Source of the DNA: Sphingomonadaceae bacterium
GTDB lineage: Bacteria; Pseudomonadota; Alphaproteobacteria; Sphingomonadales; Sphingomonadaceae
NCBI GenBank assembly: GCA_947451875.1
Contig: CANGBE010000024.1
Coordinates: 1-12,510, forward strand
DNA: 12,510 bases
Direction: 5' to 3'
This document shows, in pieces, positions 5,850-12,235 of the stretch. A program made the translations under genes and the position numbers. Below the pieces are notes generated by a model that saw only the letters and a program-made list of their open reading frames with translations, made no database searches and had not been told where the DNA came from. How positions within the stretch are numbered: position 1 is the first letter of the stretch; each line of letters starts with the position of its first letter.

Positions 5850-7436
5850 TCAAGGCACCAGCACCGTATCGCGCGCCTGTTTCAGCATCTGCGGATAGTC
5901 CAGCGTATAGTGCAGGCCCCGGCTCTCGTGCCGCGCCAGTGCCGAACGGACGATCAGTTCGGCGCATTGCAGCAGATTGCGCAGCTCGATCAGATCGGTG
6001 CTGACGCGGAAATGGGCGTAGTATTCGTCGATCTCGTCGGTCATCATCTGGATGCGGTGCTTGGCCCGCTCCAGCCGCTTGGTGGTGCGGACAATTCCGA
6101 CATAATTCCACATGAAGCGGCGGATCTCGGTCCAGTTCTGTTTGATCACCACTTCCTCGTCGGAATCGGTAACCCGGCTGGCATCCCATGCCCGCACGCG
6201 TGGCGGCGCATCGAAACTTTCCCAGCGCGCCAGAATATCCGCCGCCGCGGCATCGCCGAACACGAAGCATTCGAGCAGCGAATTGGAGGCCAGACGGTTC
6301 GCCCCATGCAGCCCGCTCTCGGTGCATTCGCCCGCGGCATAGAGCCCGGGCAGGTCGGTCCGGCCATCAAGATCGATCACGATGCCGCCGCAGGTATAGT
6401 GCTGCGCCGGCACCACCGGGATCGGTTGGGTGGTCATGTCGATGCCCAGCGTCAGCAGCTTTTCGTAGATGTTGGGGAAGTGCTCACGCACGAATTCTGC
6501 CGGTTGATGGCTGATATCGAGGTGGACGAAATCGAGGCCGTCGCGCTTGATCTCGGCGTCGATCGCGCGGGCGACGACATCGCGGGGGGCAAGCTCCAGC
6601 CGCCCGTCATAGTCGGCCATGAAGCGGCGACCAGACTTGGGGTTGATCAGATGCCCGCCCTCGCCGCGCACGGCCTCGGTGATCAGGAAGTTCTTGACCT
6701 CAAGGTTGTAGAGGCAGGTCGGGTGGAACTGCATCATCTCCATGTTGGCAACCCGCGCGCCCGCGCGCCAGGCCATGGCAATGCCGTCCCCGGTGGCGCC
6801 ACGCGGTGCGGTGGAGAACTGATAGACGCGGCCCGCCCCGCCGCTCGCCAGAATGGTCGCGCGAGCAGTGTAAGCCTCAACCTGTCCGGTGATCTCGTCG
6901 AGTGCATAGACGCCCCAGACGCGGCCCGATCCCGAATAGCGCTGCTCATGCCGCCCGGTGATCAGATCGATGCAGGCGCGGTGCGGTTGCAGGGTGATAT
7001 TGGGATGATCCTGCGCCGCCTTGATCAGCGCAGACTGCACCGCCCAGCCGGTTGCATCGTTCACATGGACAATCCGCCGGTGGGAGTGGCCGCCCTCGCG
7101 GGTGAGGTGTAGGTTCTGGTCCCCGGCATTGTCCGCCCGGTTGAACGGCACGCCAAGCTCGATCAGCCGCTCGATCGCATGGGGCGCGCGTTCGATGACG
7201 AACTCGACCGATTCCTGCCGGTTCAACCCCGCGCCCGCGACCATGGTGTCGCGGATATGGTTCTCGAAGGTGTCACCTGAATCGAGCACGGCAGCAATGC
7301 CGCCTTGCGCCCATGCCGTTGAGCCGCCGGTCAACTCGCCCTTGGCCAGCACCAGCACCTTCAGCTTTTCGGCCAGCGCCAGCGCGGCGGTTAGCCCGGC
7401 CGCGCCAGAGCCAACAATGATCACATCATGCTGCAT
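5850..7436 (-). CDS. nadB: L-aspartate oxidase
   Basis: This flavoprotein oxidises L-aspartate to iminoaspartate, the first step of de novo NAD synthesis; NadA would use the product but is not in the window. Its 528 residues match the usual length. The N-terminal FAD site is GSGAAGLTAAL (9-19) and the C-terminal FAD motif is LYAAGECTESGLHGANRLASN within 365-385. Residues aligned with E. coli NadB active-site positions are all present: E114 (REGGHSHRR, E121), H238 (FHPT, H244), R285 (APRDVVARA, R290), H346 (AQHYTCGG, H351) and R381 (R386). It is therefore NadB rather than succinate dehydrogenase/fumarate reductase. The ATG at 7434-7436 has AGGAG (7445-7449) eight bases upstream, and MQHDVIIVGSG is the typical family opening. 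A CtrA-like site lies about 60-80 nt upstream. Confidence 0.96.
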   Translation of the reverse strand: MQHDVIIVGSGAAGLTAALALAEKLKVLVLAKGELTGGSTAWAQGGIAAVLDSGDTFENHIRDTMVAGAGLNRQESVEFVIERAPHAIERLIELGVPFNRADNAGDQNLHLTREGGHSHRRIVHVNDATGWAVQSALIKAAQDHPNITLQPHRACIDLITGRHEQRYSGSGRVWGVYALDEITGQVEAYTARATILASGGAGRVYQFSTAPRGATGDGIAMAWRAGARVANMEMMQFHPTCLYNLEVKNFLITEAVRGEGGHLINPKSGRRFMADYDGRLELAPRDVVARAIDAEIKRDGLDFVHLDISHQPAEFVREHFPNIYEKLLTLGIDMTTQPIPVVPAQHYTCGGIVIDLDGRTDLPGLYAAGECTESGLHGANRLASNSLLECFVFGDAAAADILARWESFDAPPRVRAWDASRVTDSDEEVVIKQNWTEIRRFMWNYVGIVRTTKRLERAKHRIQMMTDEIDEYYAHFRVSTDLIELRNLLQCAELIVRSALARHESRGLHYTLDYPQMLKQARDTVLVP

Positions 7437-7496
7437 GAAAGCCTCTCCTGAAGCCTCCTTTGGCGCATTGGCGCGAGCTTGGAAAGGACGGGAATG

Positions 7497-7515
7497 GTAA
7501 GGCCCCGTTAACCAT
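7497..7515 (+). promoter_or_regulatory. Possible CtrA-binding site between nadB and the 61-aa gene
   Basis: GTAA-N7-TTAACCAT (7497-7500 and 7508-7515) combines the TTAACCAT half-site with an upstream GTAA at the seven-base spacing of the alphaproteobacterial CtrA consensus TTAA-N7-TTAA (one mismatch). It lies in the 126-nt space between nadB (minus) and the small gene at 7563 (plus) and could serve either. AT-rich motifs are rare here, which adds some weight, but short sites arise by chance. Confidence 0.3.
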
Positions 7516-7562
7516 GCTCTCGCTAACAGCCGTGCAAGTAACCTGACCCGGGACGCAAAAAA

Positions 7563-7748
7563 ATGACCCTTCATCGCAAGCCGCTCTGCTGGATCAACGT
7601 CCACAAGCCCGATCGCCGCACGGTGAGCTGGGACGGGCTGAACTTCGTCGGCACCTGTGAATGTTGCGGCGGCGCGATCCGCCGCGCTGCCAAAAGCGAC
7701 TGGCGCAAGGACTGGAACCCCAGCGTTATCTTCAAGCTGGCGGCCTAA
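7563..7748 (+). CDS. Hypothetical 61-residue Cys-rich (zinc-ribbon-like) protein
   Basis: This is a small basic protein I cannot name. It has a C-X4-H-X17-C-X2-C arrangement (C9, H14, C32, C35, plus C34) of the kind that binds one zinc ion. A GTCECCGGAIRR knuckle (30-41) and a Trp/Lys/Arg-rich tail follow (SDWRKDWNP). Small phage and chromosomal proteins with a similar layout (for example DUF1660-like) exist, but I cannot establish homology. There are no membrane segments. The ATG at 7563 lacks a strong ribosome binding site. The codon choice and lack of overlap with nadB favour a real gene. Its stop overlaps the stop of the convergent SRAP-like gene by four bases. Confidence 0.65.
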   Translation: MTLHRKPLCWINVHKPDRRTVSWDGLNFVGTCECCGGAIRRAAKSDWRKDWNPSVIFKLAA

Positions 7749-8374
7749 CCCACTTCCCGCATCATCGACGAGGAATAAGGCACCAACAGCCCACTCGCCT
7801 TGTCCCAGCCGCCGTTCAGCCAGTCATGCCGTGATCGGTCTGAGTCAGGCAGGATCACCGGCATCCGTTCGATCCCGCATTGGCGGAGAGCTGCATTGGC
7901 CTCACAGGTGAGCAGGGCGAAGGAGGCAACCTCGCTGTCCTTCCACACCCCGGCAAAAGCAAACAGCGGCTGATCGGCGCAGGCGAACCAGTGCTGGCGG
8001 CGCTTGCCAGTGGTGGGATCAACGCGTCCCCACTCCATGAAAGCGGTGGCAGGAGCCAGACAGCGAAACTCGCTGTTGCGCAGGTTGCCCACCCAGAACG
8101 GCGAATCCGGATTGCGGACAGTCAGCACTGTTCGCGAGGGATCGGCAGCGGGTGCCAAATGCATTGGGGGAGGCACACCCCAGAGCCGCGGGATCAACCG
8201 CCGCGGCTGCCGCTCGAGCCTGGGCCCGGCCACGAACTCGCGCCCCGCTGTAATCACCGGAGCAAACTGGTTCGCCGCCACATGCCCGCCCGCCCAGGGA
8301 TCATCACCAGCTGCCGCACCAAAATGCCCGGCAAGGGCCGCCGCAGGGGCGGAGAGGCGATAGAGCATGGTCAT
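7745..8374 (-). CDS. SRAP (YedK/HMCES/DUF159)-like protein lacking catalytic Cys2
   Basis: This 209-residue protein has the SRAP-family layout: an LYRLSAP opening, RLWGVPPP (63-70), TVRNPDSPFW (85-94, N88), RCLAPATAFMEW (104-115, with the family Glu at E114), FAFAGVW (138-144), LLTCEAN (154-160) and RMPVIL (170-175). Active SRAP enzymes form a covalent bond with abasic sites in single-stranded DNA using Cys2 exposed after Met1 removal. Here the start reads MTMLYRL, not MCxxYR: Thr stands where Cys should be, and translation from M3 would give MLYRL. The His normally just before the RMP/MPVIL motif is also absent (CGIERMP). The Asn and Glu remain. It is therefore likely a non-crosslinking paralogue, perhaps a DNA-binding or regulatory form. 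There is no Cys codon directly after any in-frame ATG nearby. It ends convergently with the 61-residue gene. Confidence 0.8.
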   Translation of the reverse strand: MTMLYRLSAPAAALAGHFGAAAGDDPWAGGHVAANQFAPVITAGREFVAGPRLERQPRRLIPRLWGVPPPMHLAPAADPSRTVLTVRNPDSPFWVGNLRNSEFRCLAPATAFMEWGRVDPTTGKRRQHWFACADQPLFAFAGVWKDSEVASFALLTCEANAALRQCGIERMPVILPDSDRSRHDWLNGGWDKASGLLVPYSSSMMREVG

Positions 8375-8485
8375 CGCTGCGCCATAACATAGCGCCGTCG
8401 ATTTCTCCCCGATCGCTTATCAATTAATTAGGCATGCCCCCCCTAGTGCGGTCGTGACCTTCAGCGCAGGGGCAGCACCACTTCG

Positions 8486-9541
8486 ATGATCCTTTCCGGA
8501 CAGATTCTAGTCAGCGCGTTTGCCCATTTGCTGCTGTTTCTCAGGCTCGTGTGGGAGCGGGCAAGCCACGAATTGGTTTCGCCTTTTGCCGACCTTTCGA
8601 TCTTCTCGCTCTGCTTTGCCCTGCTCGTCGCAGTGGTCTGGTCGGCGCGCGGGCGGCGGCGCAAAATCCGGGTGCTGCTGCGCGGCATGTTTCCGCGCTA
8701 CTGGCTGTCGGGTCCTTCTGCCAGGGCGGACTGGGGCTTCGCGCTGTTCAACCGCTTCGTTGCCGGTTCGCTGGTCGCCTGGGCGATTCTCTCGAGTTCG
8801 ACAATCAGCCAGTTCCTGGGGCTCTGGCTGACCGACCATTTCGGCCCGGCACAAGCAGGCCCGGCGCCGGGCTGGCTGACAACCCTTGTCGCCACCGTGG
8901 CGCTCTATCTTGCCTATGAACTGGCCTATTTCATCAGCCACTACCTCTCGCACCGCGTCGAACTGCTGTGGCATTTCCACCGCGTTCATCACCTGGCAGA
9001 GACGCTCAGTCCGCTGACCAACAACCGGGTTCATCCGGTCGACAGCATCCTGCTTTACAACTTCATCGGGGTCTTTACCGGCGCGACCATGGCAATGCTG
9101 GGCTATTTCCTGCCGAGCGCCAAAGCGGTCGACCTCGATGGAACTAACGCCTTACTGATCCTCGCGCTCTATCTCCTCACCCACCTGCAGCACAGTCACA
9201 TCTGGCTGCCGCTGACCGGCTGGACAGGCCGGATCGTGATGAGCCCCGCGCACCACCAGATCCACCATTCGGACGATCCGGCGCACTACAACTGCAATTT
9301 CGGCAACAGCCTCGCCCTTTTCGACTGGCTGGCACAGACCCTGGTCGCGCCCAAGTTCATCCGCCAAAGGCTGAAGTTCGGGGCAGGCGCCTATGCAGTC
9401 GATCCGCACACCGTCTACGGCGGACTTATCCAGCCGTTTGTCGAGGCCTTCTGGTCGGTAGTGCGCCTGATGAGACTGGCGAAACCCGGCCAGACCATAA
9501 GCGTCACCGCCGCCAGAGCAGAAATCAGCGTCGCAGTCTGA
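8486..9541 (+). CDS. Sterol desaturase / fatty acid hydroxylase family membrane protein
   Basis: This is a 351-residue integral membrane di-iron oxygenase candidate. The histidine boxes of the FA_hydroxylase superfamily (PF04116) are present in order: HYLSH (H152, H156), HRVHH (H165, H168, H169), a Thr-His-Leu-Gln-His-Ser-His cluster (233-238), and HQIHH (H257, H260, H261). Hydrophobic stretches occur at about 5-22, 36-53, 88-112, 130-150, 188-210 and 221-232. Members hydroxylate or desaturate sterols, carotenoids, fatty acids or alkylglycerols; the substrate cannot be told from sequence. The start at 8486 has only a distant AGGGG (8468-8472), so the exact start is moderately certain. It is divergent from the SRAP-like gene (111 nt between) and converges on the persulfide dioxygenase gene (39 nt between stops); it looks monocistronic. 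Confidence 0.88.
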   Translation: MILSGQILVSAFAHLLLFLRLVWERASHELVSPFADLSIFSLCFALLVAVVWSARGRRRKIRVLLRGMFPRYWLSGPSARADWGFALFNRFVAGSLVAWAILSSSTISQFLGLWLTDHFGPAQAGPAPGWLTTLVATVALYLAYELAYFISHYLSHRVELLWHFHRVHHLAETLSPLTNNRVHPVDSILLYNFIGVFTGATMAMLGYFLPSAKAVDLDGTNALLILALYLLTHLQHSHIWLPLTGWTGRIVMSPAHHQIHHSDDPAHYNCNFGNSLALFDWLAQTLVAPKFIRQRLKFGAGAYAVDPHTVYGGLIQPFVEAFWSVVRLMRLAKPGQTISVTAARAEISVAV

Positions 9542-9580
9542 TCCGTTCGGTTACACCAAGCTGTTGGCGCACTCCGCTGC

Positions 9581-10447
9581 TCAGATCGCGTTGACCGGTA
9601 TCCGAAAGTACACATGACCTTGCGGCGTTGCCGGCGGCATGGCTCCGGCGCGGATGTTGACCTGCAATGACGGCAGGATCAGCAGCGGCGCCTCAAGCTG
9701 GGCATCGCGGGCGCGGCGATTGGCGACGAAGTCTGCCTCGCTGACGCCGGCGTGAATATGGACATTGTTGGCGTTCTGTTTGGCCACCGTGGTTTCCCAG
9801 ATGAACTCGCTGCGTCCCTCGGGCAGGTAATCATGGCCGACGAAGACGCGGGTTTCGGAAGGAAGGGTCAGGATCTTGCGGATCGAGGCATAGAGTGCTG
9901 GGGCGGAACCGCCGGGAAAGTCGGTCCGCGCCGTGCCATAGTCGGGCATGAACAGCGTATCGCCAACGAACACCGCATCGCCGATGAGGTAGGAAACGCA
10001 AGCCGCCGTATGGCCCGGAGTATGCATCACGCGGATCGACAGATTGCCCAGTGGCAGCTCGTCGCCATCACTCACCAGCCGGTCAAATTGGCTGCCGTCG
10101 GGCGTGACATCATCGGCTTCGAACAGCGGCACGAAGACCTCCTGCACCTGCGTGATCAGAGCGCCGATAACGACGGGCGCACCGGTTTTCTCGCGCAGAT
10201 AGTGCCCGGCCGAGAGGTGATCGGCGTGGGCGTGGGTTTCGAGCAGCCAGTCAACAGTCAGCCCCTGCGCTTCAACGAAGGCAAGGATCGCGTCAGCTGA
10301 CTTGGTGGAGGTGCGGCCATTGCGCGGCGTGAAATCGAGCACTGGATCGATAATCGCCGCGCGGCGTGTCGCGGGATCGGCAACGACGAAGGTGGCGGTG
10401 AAGGTAGCGGGATCGAAGAAGGCAGTGACCTGAGGCGTGGTGGACAT
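9581..10447 (-). CDS. blh: Blh/ETHE1-type MBL-fold persulfide dioxygenase
   Basis: This is a metallo-beta-lactamase-fold hydrolase/dioxygenase of the kind encoded with BigR. It is thought to oxidise glutathione persulfide to sulfite and glutathione in the cytoplasm. Of its 288 residues, the metal motif THAHADH (71-77) supplies H72 and H74 (with D76 and H77 as in other MBL proteins), TPGHT supplies H146, GDTLF supplies D163, and GHD supplies H205. RTDFPGG (174-180) matches the substrate-loop region of persulfide dioxygenases. In this family one iron is bound by equivalents of H72, H146 and D163. The ATG at 10445-10447 has AAGGAG (10455-10460) seven bases upstream. It is transcribed divergently from bigR across a 64-nt region containing the shared operator, so it is expected to be induced by reactive sulfur when BigR lets go. 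Confidence 0.92.
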   Translation of the reverse strand: MSTTPQVTAFFDPATFTATFVVADPATRRAAIIDPVLDFTPRNGRTSTKSADAILAFVEAQGLTVDWLLETHAHADHLSAGHYLREKTGAPVVIGALITQVQEVFVPLFEADDVTPDGSQFDRLVSDGDELPLGNLSIRVMHTPGHTAACVSYLIGDAVFVGDTLFMPDYGTARTDFPGGSAPALYASIRKILTLPSETRVFVGHDYLPEGRSEFIWETTVAKQNANNVHIHAGVSEADFVANRRARDAQLEAPLLILPSLQVNIRAGAMPPATPQGHVYFRIPVNAI

Positions 10448-10467
10448 GATTCGTCTCCTTGGTCCTT

Positions 10468-10495
10468 ATATTAGTACTTGCTAATTTAGAATCAA
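10468..10495 (-). promoter_or_regulatory. Promoter of the persulfide dioxygenase gene
   Basis: On the minus strand TTGATT (10490-10495) and TAATAT (10468-10473) are 16 bases apart. They predict a start about 7 nt further on and a short leader containing AAGGAG. The palindrome at 10470-10485 fills the spacer and touches the -10, so a bound repressor would block polymerase. Confidence 0.6.
10470..10485. promoter_or_regulatory. Candidate BigR operator shared by both divergent promoters
   Basis: ATTAG-TACTTG-CTAAT is a perfect 5-bp inverted repeat with a 6-base centre, the only clear palindrome in the 64-nt space between blh and bigR. BigR proteins bind AT-rich palindromes overlapping their own promoters. 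Here the site fills the -35/-10 spacer of blh and covers the -35 of bigR (TTGCTA), so one bound dimer could repress both directions. Confidence 0.65.
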
Positions 10496-10505
10496 TGCAT
10501 ATAAT
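10478..10505 (+). promoter_or_regulatory. Promoter of bigR with consensus -10 next to the start codon
   Basis: TTGCTA (10478-10483), a 16-base spacer, then a perfect TATAAT (10500-10505). The bigR ATG begins at 10512, six bases after the -10. A normal transcription start therefore falls at or within a base or two of the ATG, giving a leaderless or almost leaderless mRNA. The -35 overlaps the operator. Confidence 0.6.
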
Positions 10506-10511
10506 GAGGTC

Positions 10512-10844
10512 ATGTTCGATCTTTCACTCTACAACCTCGCCGAATTCGAAGTCAGCGCCGGAAAGGCCGCCGCCCTGCTGCGGCTACTCGGCAATGAGAA
10601 ACGCCTGATGGTGCTGTGCCAGCTTGCCGATGGCGAGCTTTCGGTAGGGCAGTTGCAGGCGCGCATCGGCACCTCGCAATCGGCACTGTCGCAACACCTT
10701 GCCCTGCTGCGTGATGAAGGCGTGGTCGCCACCCGCCGCCAGAGCCAGACAATTTTCTACCGCATTGAGGACCCCTCCGCCCTGCGGGTCATTCAGACCC
10801 TGGCAGAGCTGTTCTGTCCCCCGAACCTGAGGACCACACCATGA
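10512..10844 (+). CDS. bigR: BigR-type ArsR-family repressor, persulfide/redox sensor
   Basis: This is a 110-residue winged-helix transcription factor of the ArsR/SmtB family. The helix-turn-helix spans about residues 43-70 (VGQLQARIGTSQSALSQHL, recognition helix around S55-L65), and the wing is about 71-84. Two cysteines, C36 (MVLCQLA) and C102 (ELFCPPN), are 66 residues apart, the same separation as the redox pair C42/C108 of Xylella BigR, which forms a di- or polysulfide and releases DNA. The ArsR metal motif ELCVCDL is absent (GELSVGQL here), so metal sensing through it is unlikely. It is divergent from the persulfide dioxygenase gene. Its TGA overlaps the next ATG (ATGA, 10841-10844), implying translational coupling. 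GAGG lies only 3 nt before the start, and the -10 position suggests a leaderless transcript. Confidence 0.92.
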   Translation: MFDLSLYNLAEFEVSAGKAAALLRLLGNEKRLMVLCQLADGELSVGQLQARIGTSQSALSQHLALLRDEGVVATRRQSQTIFYRIEDPSALRVIQTLAELFCPPNLRTTP

Positions 10845-11386
10845 CTACCACTCTGCACAAACTCTCGCCGCAGGACGTTCAGGCGCGCCTCGCCGCTGGC
10901 AAAGCCGTGCTGGTCGATATCCGCGAGGCTGACGAATTCGCTCGCGCCCATATCCCGGGTGCCCGCTCGCAGCCGCTCTCGGTCTGGGAGCAGGCGCATC
11001 TTACCGTCGATCCCGATGCCGACGTGGTCTTCACCTGCCGCACCGGTATGCGCACGGCAGGCGCCTGTGATCGGCTTGCCGCGCGCGTCAGCGGCGATGC
11101 TTTCGTGCTTGATGGCGGGCTTGATGCCTGGGCCAAGGCTGGCCTGCCGGTGAGCGAAGACAAAGCTGCGCCGATGGAGATCAACCGGCAGGTGCAGATC
11201 ACCGCCGGGCTGCTGATCCTGACCAGCGTCGTGCTCGGCTACACTGTCTCGCCGCTATGGTTCGGCCTCTCGGGCTTCATCGGCGCCGGACTTACCTTCG
11301 CGGGGCTTTCAGGCACCTGCGGCATGGCCCGCGTGCTGATGCTGATGCCGTGGAATAAGCCAAATCAGCAGGGGGCGGCCGCCTGA
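10841..11386 (+). CDS. Rhodanese domain fused to DUF2892 membrane domain (YgaP-like)
   Basis: This is a 181-residue membrane-anchored sulfurtransferase. The rhodanese domain spans about residues 8-105, with the persulfide-forming cysteine C66 in the active loop CRTGMRT (66-72) and the family opening LVDIREADEFARAHIPGA (24-41). A DUF2892 domain follows, with two membrane helices at about 118-136 and 139-157, and a conserved Cys C160 in SGTCGMA. The arrangement matches E. coli YgaP, an inner-membrane rhodanese. It likely transfers sulfane sulfur from persulfides at the cytoplasmic face. The ATG overlaps the bigR stop by 4 bases and has GAGGA (10829-10833) seven bases upstream. Its own stop is one base before the next ATG, so bigR, this gene and the exporter form one tightly coupled operon. 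Confidence 0.93.
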   Translation: MTTTLHKLSPQDVQARLAAGKAVLVDIREADEFARAHIPGARSQPLSVWEQAHLTVDPDADVVFTCRTGMRTAGACDRLAARVSGDAFVLDGGLDAWAKAGLPVSEDKAAPMEINRQVQITAGLLILTSVVLGYTVSPLWFGLSGFIGAGLTFAGLSGTCGMARVLMLMPWNKPNQQGAAA

Positions 11387-11387
11387 T

Positions 11388-12149
11388 ATGGGCTGGGAAC
11401 CGCTCCTGCTTGGCGCTCTGGGTGGCCTGATGGTCGGCTTTTTGCTGACCCTGTTCGGCGGCGGCGGATCGGTGCTGGCAACGCCGTGGCTGATCTATGT
11501 CGTCGGGTTAGCTGACACCCACGCGGCGATCGGCACTTCGGCGGCGGCGGTAGCGGTGAATGCCGCGACCGGGCTTGCCGCACAGGCGCGTGCGGGCCGG
11601 GTCAAGTGGCCATGCGCCACGGTCTTCGCTGTCTCGGGCCTCACCGGCGCGCTGGTGGGTGCGCATCTCGCCAAGCAGGTCGATGGCAAGTCGCTGCTGA
11701 CATGGTTCGCCTTTGCCATGATCGCCATCGCCCTATCGATGCTGCTGCCGAAAAAGAGTGAAGGCGATCCGGCGGTCCACCTCAAGCCGGTGATGGTGCT
11801 GAAGCTCGCCCCCGTTGGCCTCGCCACCGGCCTTGCGGCAGGCTTCTTCGGCATCGGCGGCGGCTTCCTGATTGCGCCGGGGCTGATGGCCTCAACCGGC
11901 ATGACACTCGCCAATGCCGGCGCGAGTTCGCTGGTTTCGGTCACCCTGTTCGGCACGGCGACGAGCGCGAGCTATGCGCTATCAGGACAGGTCGTCTGGC
12001 CGCTGTTCGGCGCGCTGGTGCTAGGCGGTGCGGCGGGAACGCTGGCCGCCATGCCGCTCGCCAAGCGGCTGGAAAGCCACGCAAGGGCAGCGCGAAGCAG
12101 CTTTGCCCTGCTGGTCATTGCGGTGGCGGTCTATATCCTGTTGAAGTGA
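11388..12149 (+). CDS. TauE/SafE-family sulfite exporter
   Basis: This is a 253-residue polytopic inner-membrane permease. Two internal repeats give the family's pseudo-symmetry: GFLLTLFGGGGSVLATP (17-33), with GTSAAAVAVNA further on, and AAGFFGIGGGFLIAPGLM (150-167), with GASSLVSVTLFGT (178-190). About seven or eight membrane helices cover nearly the whole chain, separated by a short charged loop at about 121-133. TauE/SafE proteins export sulfite or related organosulfur anions. Next to a persulfide dioxygenase, whose product is sulfite, sulfite efflux is the natural job. It begins one base after the rhodanese stop, with AGGGGG (11370-11375) as a distant ribosome binding site, so translation is probably coupled. 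It is the last gene of the bigR operon; I see no clear terminator after it. Confidence 0.92.
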   Translation: MGWEPLLLGALGGLMVGFLLTLFGGGGSVLATPWLIYVVGLADTHAAIGTSAAAVAVNAATGLAAQARAGRVKWPCATVFAVSGLTGALVGAHLAKQVDGKSLLTWFAFAMIAIALSMLLPKKSEGDPAVHLKPVMVLKLAPVGLATGLAAGFFGIGGGFLIAPGLMASTGMTLANAGASSLVSVTLFGTATSASYALSGQVVWPLFGALVLGGAAGTLAAMPLAKRLESHARAARSSFALLVIAVAVYILLK

Positions 12150-12235
12150 AATGCTGCGCTGCGACAATATTCGCGTTTCGCGCTGGTTCATCATCGGCTA
12201 GGTAGTCCGGCATAGTCGCAATCCGGGATCATGGG

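Noticed and set aside
5544..7112. A 522-codon open frame on the plus strand, antisense to nadB and ppk2
   Set aside because: It overlaps two genes with complete catalytic motifs and has the His/Arg/Gly composition of a mirror frame.
8375..8485. A LexA box or clear promoter between the SRAP-like gene and the desaturase
   Set aside because: There is an AT-rich stretch (TCAATTAATTAGG) but no GTTC-N7-GTTC and no convincing -35/-10 pair in either direction.
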